A stretch of 11,726 nucleotides of DNA from CAYRDC01 sp964422925 (GTDB lineage Bacteria; Bacteroidota; Bacteroidia; Chitinophagales; S012-47): NCBI GenBank assembly GCA_964422925.1, contig CAYRDC010000044.1, positions 1 to 11,726 of the forward strand, written 5' to 3'. A program made the position numbers and the translations under genes. This document shows positions 6,103 through 11,726 of this stretch, piece by piece. Below the pieces are notes generated by a model, which saw only the letters and a program-made list of their open reading frames with translations, was not told the DNA's origin and ran no database searches. The stretch's first letter is position 1; each line of letters opens with the position of its first letter.

Positions 6103-7749
6103 ATGAAATTGCAAAAGATTTTTTATCCGGCCTTTGTGGCCTTTATCCTGATGGCCTGTAACCCAGCTTCAAATGAAGGTAACGGCCATGAAGCGTCCTC
6201 CCAAAAGGATATTGAAAGCATGATTAACCAGTATACTACGGTGCGCCTGGAATCCGACCTGTCACAGCTTTCGGAAAAGCAACGGCAAATGATGAGGCTG
6301 CTGATCGATGCAGCCCGAATTATGGACGGCCTTTTCTGGCAGCAGGCTTATGGCAACCGCGAGGAACTGCTGAGCCGCATTGATGATGAAGCCACGCGCA
6401 AATACGTGATGATCAATTACGGGCCATGGGACCGCCTTAACGGCAATGCACCGTTCGTGAAGGGAGTCGGGCCGAAACCAAAAGGCGCGAATTTCTATCC
6501 GCAGGATATGACGCAGGAAGAATACGAAGCCGCTAACCTGCCGGAGAAAGGGAATCTCTACACTTTCCTCAGGAGGGATGAGCAAGGCAACCTGAAAACG
6601 GTCTGGTATCATGAAGCATTCCGGGACTCTTTGCAGCAAGCCGCCAAATACCTGCTGGACGCGGCTGAACTGGCCGAAGACCCCGGGCTGGCCTTTTACC
6701 TCACCCTCCGGGCCGAAGCCCTGATGAGCGACAACTATTACGCCAGCGATGTGGCCTGGCTCGACATGAAAAACAACCGGATTGACATTGTAATCGGCCC
6801 GATTGAAACCTATGAAGACCAGCTCTTTGGCCAGAAAGCCAGCTATGAAGCCTATGTGCTGCTCAAAGACATGGACTGGAGCCAGCGGCTGCAGAAATAT
6901 GCCGCCTTCCTGCCCGGGCTGCAGCAAAACCTGCCCGTGGACGAAGCCTACAAGCAGGAAAAGCCCGGAACCGATGCCGAGCTGAACGCATATGACGTGA
7001 TTTATTATGCCGGTGACTGCAATGCCGGCAGTAAAACCATTGCCATCAACCTGCCGAATGACGAGCGGGTGCAGCTGCGCAAAGGCACCCGCAGGCTGCA
7101 GCTCAAGAATGCCATGCGCGCCAAGTTCGACCGCATCCTGCTGCCCATAGCGGATGTGCTGATTGCCCCGGACCAGCGCAGCCACATCACCTTTGACGCC
7201 TTTTTTGCCAATACCATGTTCCACGAAGTGGCCCACGGCCTGGGCATCAAAAACACCATCACCGGCAAAGGCACCGTGCGCGAAGCCCTCAAAGAGCAGG
7301 CCTCGGCCCTCGAGGAAGGAAAAGCCGATATCCTCGGCCTGTACATGGTCACCGAACTGCTGAACAAAGGCGAGCTTGAGGGCGACATCATGGATTATTA
7401 CGTCACCTTCATGGCCAGCATCTTCCGCAGCATCCGTTTCGGGGCGTCCAGCGCCCACGGCCGGGCCAATATGCTGCGGTTTAACTACTTCATGGAGCAG
7501 GGCGCCTTTACCCGCGGGGCTGACGGAACCTACCGCGTGAACCCGGAAAAATTTGCCGCGGCCGTGCAGTCTCTTTCCAACCTGATACTGACCCTTCAGG
7601 GTGACGGTGACTACGAAGGCGTGAAAAAGCTGATGGAGGAAAAAGGCGTGGTGGGCGAACAGCTGCAGGCCGACCTGCAGCGCCTGGCCGATGAAAACAT
7701 CCCCGTGGATATTGTTTTCGAGCAGGGCAAAGAGGTGCTCGGGCTGTAA
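6103..7749 (+). CDS. Lipoprotein M49 (dipeptidyl peptidase III-like) zinc peptidase
   Basis: The product has 548 residues. A lipoprotein signal peptide ends in the lipobox ILMAC, with Cys19 as the lipidated residue, so the enzyme is probably anchored in a membrane facing the periplasm or the outside. The zinc motif is HEVAH at 374-378 followed by GLGIKN, and the third ligand and neighbours are in ALEEGKADILGLY (Glu404/Glu405, Asp409). Family M49 enzymes remove dipeptides from the N-terminus of oligopeptides. The classical motif is HExxGH, six residues; here it is the five-residue HExxH form, as I recall for plant and some bacterial M49 relatives. It is shorter than typical DPP III (about 650-730 residues). 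The 99-residue gene follows after 15 bases, probably in one transcript. An exact substrate cannot be stated, and M49 membership rests on the two motifs. Confidence 0.82.
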   Translation: MKLQKIFYPAFVAFILMACNPASNEGNGHEASSQKDIESMINQYTTVRLESDLSQLSEKQRQMMRLLIDAARIMDGLFWQQAYGNREELLSRIDDEATRKYVMINYGPWDRLNGNAPFVKGVGPKPKGANFYPQDMTQEEYEAANLPEKGNLYTFLRRDEQGNLKTVWYHEAFRDSLQQAAKYLLDAAELAEDPGLAFYLTLRAEALMSDNYYASDVAWLDMKNNRIDIVIGPIETYEDQLFGQKASYEAYVLLKDMDWSQRLQKYAAFLPGLQQNLPVDEAYKQEKPGTDAELNAYDVIYYAGDCNAGSKTIAINLPNDERVQLRKGTRRLQLKNAMRAKFDRILLPIADVLIAPDQRSHITFDAFFANTMFHEVAHGLGIKNTITGKGTVREALKEQASALEEGKADILGLYMVTELLNKGELEGDIMDYYVTFMASIFRSIRFGASSAHGRANMLRFNYFMEQGAFTRGADGTYRVNPEKFAAAVQSLSNLILTLQGDGDYEGVKKLMEEKGVVGEQLQADLQRLADENIPVDIVFEQGKEVLGL

Positions 7750-7764
7750 AAAGCTGCCGGAGCC

Positions 7765-8064
7765 ATGATTTCCGCAGAAGAGCTGCACAACCTGGTAAGG
7801 GCCTGGCTTGCTGAGCAGGTGCCGCCCGGTGAACGGGCCGGGGGCAGCGGGCACTTGTCAGCGCGTGAGTTCACCATCGACCGTATTTCGGAACCCGTCC
7901 TGTACCGCGGCAAATGGCGCGTAACCTTCGCCTATTCGGTGTACACCCTCAGCGAATTCACCGCGGAACCGGACAACCCGCCCCGCCCCGCACGCTGGGA
8001 AGCCACCGCGGAAATCGACCCGGCAACGCGTGCCATTACTGTCGTTAAAAACAACAGACAGTAA
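7765..8064 (+). CDS. Hypothetical 99-residue protein after the M49 peptidase
   Basis: The product has 99 residues, no signal peptide or membrane segment, and I recognise no family. The N-terminus is a predicted amphipathic helix (EELHNLVRAWLAEQVPP). The rest alternates like beta strands (GKWRVTFAYSVYTL, RWEATAEIDPATRAITVV), as in a small alpha+beta fold. It begins 15 bases after the M49 stop and shares its GC-rich codon use, so it is probably co-transcribed with it. The second hairpin-repeat copy lies 56 bases past its stop. An ATG at 7765 with matching composition supports it as a real gene. Confidence 0.7.
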   Translation: MISAEELHNLVRAWLAEQVPPGERAGGSGHLSAREFTIDRISEPVLYRGKWRVTFAYSVYTLSEFTAEPDNPPRPARWEATAEIDPATRAITVVKNNRQ

Positions 8065-8120
8065 AACCTTGCAATCCCGCCATCCGCGCCTGAACCGGAG
8101 ACAGGATTCCGTTGATAGGG

Positions 8121-8283
8121 TTCGACCCTAGGGGTCGCAGTTGAATTGTATATCTTCCAGCTATAGACGTTCGATGCCTCCGGCATCGGGGGAAATGGAT
8201 GAAGATTTCTAATCAGCAGGCGGGTTAACCCGTCTGCTGTATAAGCCGGAAGCCTTATTCAGGTTTCTTGCCGTTGGCTTTAG
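8121..8283 (+). repeat. Composite hairpin intergenic repeat, copy 2
   Basis: The order is as in the copy at 3671. H1 pairs CGACCC (8123-8128) with GGGTCG (8132-8137) around TAG. H2 pairs CGATGCC (8172-8178) with GGCATCG (8182-8188) around TCC. H3 pairs CAGCAGGCGGGTT (8214-8226) with AACCCGTCTGCTG (8227-8239), with the same G-U-compatible position. H4 is decayed: GCCGTTGGCTTTAGC is present near 8270 but the closing CCAACGG is missing. The linker AAGCCGGAAGC-TTATTCA before H4 is shared with copy 1. It lies just past the M49 and 99-residue genes, so it may act as a 3' end structure there. The H1-H2 gap is 34 bases, against 35 and 33 in the other copies. Confidence 0.75.
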
Positions 8284-8362
8284 CAAATTTTTAGCCGTTA
8301 GCTTTTAGGAGTGTGGGCTATTAACCAATTGGCAGAAGGTGCATACTTACTGCAGTCAGGGG

Positions 8363-8385
8363 ATTTAAGTTGCACTGCGCTATAT
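8363..8385 (+). repeat. Short dispersed repeat, copy B
   Basis: TTTAAGTTGCACTGCGCT followed by ATAT corresponds to the segment at 637-660, in the same orientation. It lies about 45 bases upstream of the candidate promoter of the Ig-like protein gene, so it could be regulatory; nothing in the sequence proves it. The other copy is in the protease-cassette intergenic region. Confidence 0.35.
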
Positions 8386-8427
8386 TTTAGCAGATGAGAT
8401 GATTCATTTAAAAAAACACCTAAAAAA

Positions 8428-8459
8428 TTTGCGCAAATAACAAAAAAGATATACCTTTA
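8428..8459 (+). promoter_or_regulatory. Probable Bacteroidota-type promoter of the Ig-like protein operon
   Basis: TTTG at 8428-8431 and TACCTTTA at 8452-8459 are separated by 20 bases. This fits the TTTG-N20-TAnnTTTG pattern with one mismatch in the last position. The -7 element is 32 bases upstream of the ATG at 8492, in an A-rich region between the hairpin repeat and the gene. Confidence 0.5.
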
Positions 8460-8491
8460 TCTTATTCGTTAACCTGTAAACCTCCCGAAAC

Positions 8492-10105
8492 ATGAAAACA
8501 AAAGCACTCACTCACTCACTCACTCTGATTAGTGTATTGATTTTCATTAACTTACCGCAGTTGCGGGGTCAGAGCATCAGCGGCCCGGACAATGTTTGTC
8601 CGGAGGTTAGTTATACTTACGAGGTAATTAATATACCCAATAGCTGGCAAAATATTTCAATAGATTGGAGTATTTCCGGTGATGGTTATTTCCCGAACTA
8701 TGGAAATTCACAAAGTGCAAATACAGGTGGGAATAGTACAATAATTGTTAAATGGAATGGCCAATCACATGTACATTCAAACCATTATTTGAGCGCTACT
8801 ATTAATTATGATGAAAATGGAAGTAATGGGACTTTTTTTGTTCCAGATAAAGTAGTTTATGAATATGGGATACTTAACAGTATCTCTGTCAGCGGACCAG
8901 CTTCGATTGATTATTGCAATAAAAACCAACGTACGTACAGTGTTTTGAATTACGGAGACGGGGATATATTTAACTGGACCTGGCCCAATACCTGGACTCT
9001 TGTTGGCAGCAGCAATCAATCCAGTATAACGTTGAAGCCGGATGCCATGAACGGGGGTACGGTAAGTTGCACGGTGAGATATTCCTGTTCCCCGGCCACT
9101 TACCAAAAAAACGCTGACATAAATATTACCAGGCCCGCCCCGGACATAGTGCAGGGCTCAAATTTTCCGGTTTCAAATCTTTGCCCGTGGACCAATTATG
9201 ATTATGACATAAATCCGGTAGTGGGAGCAAGCAGTTATACGTGGACATTTCCGTATCACTGGACGGTATTCGACAATGATGGATTGACAGCCAATGCGAC
9301 TCCTTCTGAGTTTCAAATGCCGGGTAATAGCGGGAATATAACAGTTCAGGCAAGTTTTACGGAGTGCCCAATGGTAACCAAGGATTTTTATGCGAGTGTT
9401 TTACAGGGACGGCCGCCAACGCCTCAATTTGATACTCTGTACCATTATGTAAATTATCATTGTGGCAACTGGTATATTTGTCCAGGAGGCGGAACTTTCT
9501 ATATATTGGAGCCGACAACAGGTGATAACGCGGCTACATCTTTTACATGGACAGTGACATCGCCCTGGCTTTTTAGTAATAACCAACAGACGATTACGAC
9601 AACTTCACCAAGCGCGACAATACATAGCAGTGTTATGAGCCCTGGTGGAGGCACCATACAGGTATATGCTGAAAATTGTGTAGGACAGAGTCAAACGATA
9701 AGTACCAATTTTTATGAGGAGAACCCGTATTGGTGCAGCAACCCTTACCCGGATTATTGTTCGTGCTGCCCACCGCCAGGACCGGGAGACCCGAACTATC
9801 AGTATAAAAAATCAGCCAGGACGATTTATAGGGTAAATCATGATGAACAAGAAGCAGAAAATACCCTTCTTTCATTCAAAATATATCCCAATCCGGCCAA
9901 TTCAATGATTAACATAGTTACCAAATATAGCGGGGAGTATCGTATATTGATTATCAGTGCCATGGGTGAAGTAGTAAGGGAATTTCAGGTAAACGGGCGA
10001 GATTTTGGAATAAATATTAAGGAATTGCCCTCAGGCTTATACAACGTTGTTTTGGAAAAAGACAATATTTATCAAACCGGGCATTTTGTTAAAGCAATAC
10101 ATTGA
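8492..10105 (+). CDS. T9SS-sorted secreted protein with PKD/Ig-like repeats
   Basis: The product has 537 residues. A signal peptide ends near residue 26 (NLPQLRG-QS). Three or four PKD/Ig-like modules follow, each starting near Gly-Pro or Pro and holding an aromatic core such as FNWTWPNTWTL (160-170), SYTWTFPYHWTVF (248-260) and SFTWTVTSPWLF (350-361). A Cys/Pro-rich linker (WCSNPYPDYCSCCPPPGPGD, 414-433) leads to a type A T9SS sorting domain from about 461 (SFKIYPNPANS, then LPSGLYNVVLEKD). I see no catalytic motif, so a binding, adhesive or structural surface role is likely. Codons 5-11 contain (CACT)5; four or six units would stop translation within about a dozen codons. The barrel gene starts 1 base after its stop. 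It is AT-rich, unlike the M28-M49 block. Confidence 0.88.
   Translation: MKTKALTHSLTLISVLIFINLPQLRGQSISGPDNVCPEVSYTYEVINIPNSWQNISIDWSISGDGYFPNYGNSQSANTGGNSTIIVKWNGQSHVHSNHYLSATINYDENGSNGTFFVPDKVVYEYGILNSISVSGPASIDYCNKNQRTYSVLNYGDGDIFNWTWPNTWTLVGSSNQSSITLKPDAMNGGTVSCTVRYSCSPATYQKNADINITRPAPDIVQGSNFPVSNLCPWTNYDYDINPVVGASSYTWTFPYHWTVFDNDGLTANATPSEFQMPGNSGNITVQASFTECPMVTKDFYASVLQGRPPTPQFDTLYHYVNYHCGNWYICPGGGTFYILEPTTGDNAATSFTWTVTSPWLFSNNQQTITTTSPSATIHSSVMSPGGGTIQVYAENCVGQSQTISTNFYEENPYWCSNPYPDYCSCCPPPGPGDPNYQYKKSARTIYRVNHDEQEAENTLLSFKIYPNPANSMINIVTKYSGEYRILIISAMGEVVREFQVNGRDFGINIKELPSGLYNVVLEKDNIYQTGHFVKAIH
8505..8524 (+). repeat. (CACT)5 tetranucleotide repeat in the signal-peptide codons
   Basis: Five perfect CACT units lie 13 bases after the start ATG and encode the LTHSLT part of the signal peptide. 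With five units the 537-residue frame is open. Removing one unit gives TGA about ten codons in; adding one gives TAG a few codons later. The unit is not a multiple of three, and it sits before the hydrophobic core, as expected of a translational phase-variation switch. Five units is on the short side for a highly mutable tract. Confidence 0.6.
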
Positions 10106-10106
10106 A

Positions 10107-10949
10107 ATGGATAATGCATTGTATAAGCTATATTATTTTATAGGGTTTTTAATATGGAGCGGATATTTTCTTCCAGCCCAGGAAGGCTGGCAGGTTGGCC
10201 TGATAGGCGGGCCGCAAAAGACATATATGTACAATTATGATGATTGGCATGAAGACAATGGAGATGGTAGTAGTTACTGGACAGTTGAGAATAATTATGG
10301 CATAAGAGATATTTGTTTTTTTAAAGGTCTTAGATTATCTTATCAGTGGGAAGAAAAATTAGGTATTGTCAGTGGAGTTATCTTGTCAAAACAGCAACAA
10401 AACTATAAGCAAGTTATAAATAATAAGGTGCCTTTTAGTTCAAGCAAAGCATATACAGAGATAATATACATAAGAACACCAATCATCTTAAAGTTCAATT
10501 TTATAAAGACGGATGCTGTAAAATTATATATTGGGATTGGACCTCAGGCATCTTTTTTAATCAAACTAATGGAATATTATCATCTGTTTGATGTAAATGC
10601 GCACGGTTATTCTTTGAATACAGAAACAAAAAAATATCATGAGTATTATACGAATTATCAGTCTTATAATATTGGTGTTCAAATTGAAGACCAGAAAAGA
10701 TATAGCGTTTTTACGGTGGATGTGATTGGTAATATTGGTTTCAGGTATAGTTTAAGCCAAAGATTATTGTTAGAGCTAATATTTAGGGCTGATTATGGAT
10801 TGACCAATATGGAAAACGCGAAGAACTGGTCGGATACTTACAAGATTGGAGGTTTACCTTTGCCGGACGGTCGTAAGCGCAGGCCAACCCATAATATAAC
10901 GTATGGCTTAGGGGTAGGAATCAGCTATAATTTTGGATGGTATAAGTAA
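10107..10949 (+). CDS. Outer-membrane beta-barrel protein (OMP_b-brl_2-like)
   Basis: The product has 280 residues from the ATG at 10107. This start is preferred over an in-frame ATG at 10047 because it begins a proper signal peptide (MDNALYKLYYFIGFLIWSG, cleavage near PAQ-EG) and lies 1 base after the stop of the Ig-like gene; the longer start would overlap that gene by 59 bases. The body has many short beta strands (WQVGLIGG, EIIYIRTPIILKFNF, VKLYIGIGPQASFLI) and ends YGLGVGISYNFGWYK. The sequence YIRTPIILKF followed by KLYIGIGPQ is characteristic of Bacteroidota barrels in the PF13568 group, as I recall it. It is probably in the outer membrane and co-transcribed with both neighbours. I infer a job linked to the cargo gene in front, as in the protease cassette. 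Confidence 0.85.
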   Translation: MDNALYKLYYFIGFLIWSGYFLPAQEGWQVGLIGGPQKTYMYNYDDWHEDNGDGSSYWTVENNYGIRDICFFKGLRLSYQWEEKLGIVSGVILSKQQQNYKQVINNKVPFSSSKAYTEIIYIRTPIILKFNFIKTDAVKLYIGIGPQASFLIKLMEYYHLFDVNAHGYSLNTETKKYHEYYTNYQSYNIGVQIEDQKRYSVFTVDVIGNIGFRYSLSQRLLLELIFRADYGLTNMENAKNWSDTYKIGGLPLPDGRKRRPTHNITYGLGVGISYNFGWYK

Positions 10950-11519
10950 ATGGGATTGAAAGTAAAAAGGCTTACCTCAAATTGGTCTGTAATAATCATT
11001 GGATTGTTATTTATGGCATCCTGCCGGAAGAACTATGTACCGGATGTATACCGGGGTAAGGTACAGGCAAAAAGAGACGGTACGGAGTGGAAAGGCCATC
11101 CGTTTGTATCGTGGTATGGTGTGGACATCCGTGGGAATACGGGTGTAAATTTCACATTTTCCCGTTTTACTCCTGAAGGTTATTTGCGTGACCGGATATA
11201 CATATTCCGGGTACCTGATAAGACAGGTAATTATGTAATTGATTCGGTCAACCCGGTCCAGCCGGCCGATACGATCTTAAGTGCCAATTATATATTGGAT
11301 GACAGCGAGCAGCCGGGTGATGAAGATTTTTACATAATCGGTTCGGAAGATACAACGAGTCATATATGGATAGACGAATATGATGTTGGGAACGGAAAAA
11401 TAAAAGGCCGTTTTAAGATAACCTTTGTGATAGACCGTTCACAGCCGAAGAATGTGTCCACCCATCCGGATACCATTCGATTCACGGAGGGTTTTTATAA
11501 ATCGAAAGTGTATTATTGA
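10950..11519 (+). CDS. Lipoprotein, third gene of the Ig-like cassette
   Basis: The product has 189 residues. A lipoprotein signal peptide has the lipobox LLFMASC with Cys25 as the lipidated residue. The mature part is beta-rich (RDRIYIFRVPDKTGNYVI, GKIKGRFKITFVID) and ends IRFTEGFYKSKVYY. The closing pattern, a strand with G-F-x-F followed by a phrase of the type T-x-G-F-x-x-x-V, resembles small Bacteroidota lipoproteins of the DUF6252 kind; this is a weak resemblance. The ATG at 10950 abuts the stop of the barrel gene (no gap), so translation is probably coupled. It is the counterpart in position of the frameshifted lipoprotein at 49-425, though the two are not obviously related in sequence. 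Confidence 0.82.
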   Translation: MGLKVKRLTSNWSVIIIGLLFMASCRKNYVPDVYRGKVQAKRDGTEWKGHPFVSWYGVDIRGNTGVNFTFSRFTPEGYLRDRIYIFRVPDKTGNYVIDSVNPVQPADTILSANYILDDSEQPGDEDFYIIGSEDTTSHIWIDEYDVGNGKIKGRFKITFVIDRSQPKNVSTHPDTIRFTEGFYKSKVYY

Positions 11520-11652
11520 TTTTTTTGGCTTTCGTTGGTCTGACACTGTCCCCGTTAAAATAACCTGTCATTTGTCCACAAGGATTGGCTTTTAACAGGC
11601 ATTAATTGGATTCACAATCCGCGCATTTCAGAAAATTGATTCCCGGTAAAAC

Positions 11653-11726
11653 GTTCGACCCCCTCGGGGTCGCGGTTTCTTTTTGTTATCCGGGCTATAC
11701 ATGTTCGATGCCTCCGGCATCGGGGG
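11653..11726 (+). repeat. Composite hairpin intergenic repeat, copy 3 (cut by window end)
   Basis: H1 pairs CGACCCC (11656-11662) with GGGGTCG (11666-11672) around CTC. H2 pairs CGATGCC (11706-11712) with GGCATCG (11716-11722) around TCC. The window ends within the next segment, so H3 and H4 cannot be checked. The H1-H2 gap is 33 bases. It lies 133 bases past the lipoprotein stop. The stretch 11520-11652 holds no gene; a T run directly after the stop (11520-11526) has no stem before it and is not a convincing terminator. Confidence 0.7.

Noticed and set aside
6262..7854. A 530-residue open frame on the minus strand, opposite the M49 gene
   Set aside because: It lies opposite a gene with full M49 motifs and a lipoprotein signal. 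Its translation is rich in Gly, Val and His without a recognisable domain, as expected of the complement of a GC-rich gene.
10047..10106. Upstream start for the barrel protein within the end of the Ig-like gene
   Set aside because: The start at 10107 gives a normal signal peptide and a 1-base gap to the preceding gene.
3671..11726. The recurring hairpins as a CRISPR array
   Set aside because: The copies are 3.5 to 4.5 kb apart in separate intergenic regions, not regularly spaced with short spacers.

Overview
The window looks like a chromosomal stretch from a member of the Bacteroidota. Two secreted proteins end in type IX secretion (T9SS) C-terminal sorting domains with the YPNPA motif. The outer-membrane barrels and lipoproteins have Bacteroidota-style signal sequences, and two intergenic regions carry fair matches to the Bacteroidota promoter pattern TTTG-N20-TAnnTTTG. 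I cannot name the genus from the sequence.

Layout. (1) Positions 49-3488, minus strand, AT-rich: a secreted thermolysin-like M4 metalloprotease with a T9SS tail, an outer-membrane beta-barrel protein 4 bases downstream, and further on a small lipoprotein gene broken by a one-base frameshift. (2) Positions 3489-4031: an intergenic region with a composite repeat of four hairpins. (3) Positions 4032-8064, GC-richer: a secreted M28 metallopeptidase, a convergent CoA-pyrophosphatase-type NUDIX hydrolase, a lipoprotein M49 (dipeptidyl peptidase III-like) peptidase and a 99-residue protein of unknown function. (4) Positions 8065-8491: a second copy of the composite hairpin repeat and a probable promoter. 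(5) Positions 8492-11519, plus strand, AT-rich: a T9SS-sorted protein with several PKD/Ig-like repeats, an outer-membrane beta-barrel protein 1 base downstream and a lipoprotein directly abutting it. (6) Positions 11520-11726: a third hairpin-repeat copy cut by the window end.

How it fits together. Regions 1 and 5 have the same architecture in the same order: T9SS-exported cargo, outer-membrane barrel, small lipoprotein. The cargoes are unrelated (a protease and an Ig-like protein), which suggests a reusable surface-display or secretion cassette. Both cargo genes carry a simple-sequence repeat inside the signal-peptide region: a C8 tract in the protease gene and (CACT)5 in the Ig-like gene. 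In each, gain or loss of one unit brings an early stop in the annotated frame, so the surface proteins may switch on and off by slipped-strand mispairing. The central block adds two exported peptidases (M28, M49) that could finish the breakdown of peptides released by the M4 enzyme; this link is inferred from families and proximity only.

The composite hairpin repeats all face the same way, in the same hairpin order and spacing. Both non-Watson-Crick pairs seen in their stems are G-U if the plus strand is transcribed, which argues for an RNA-level role.
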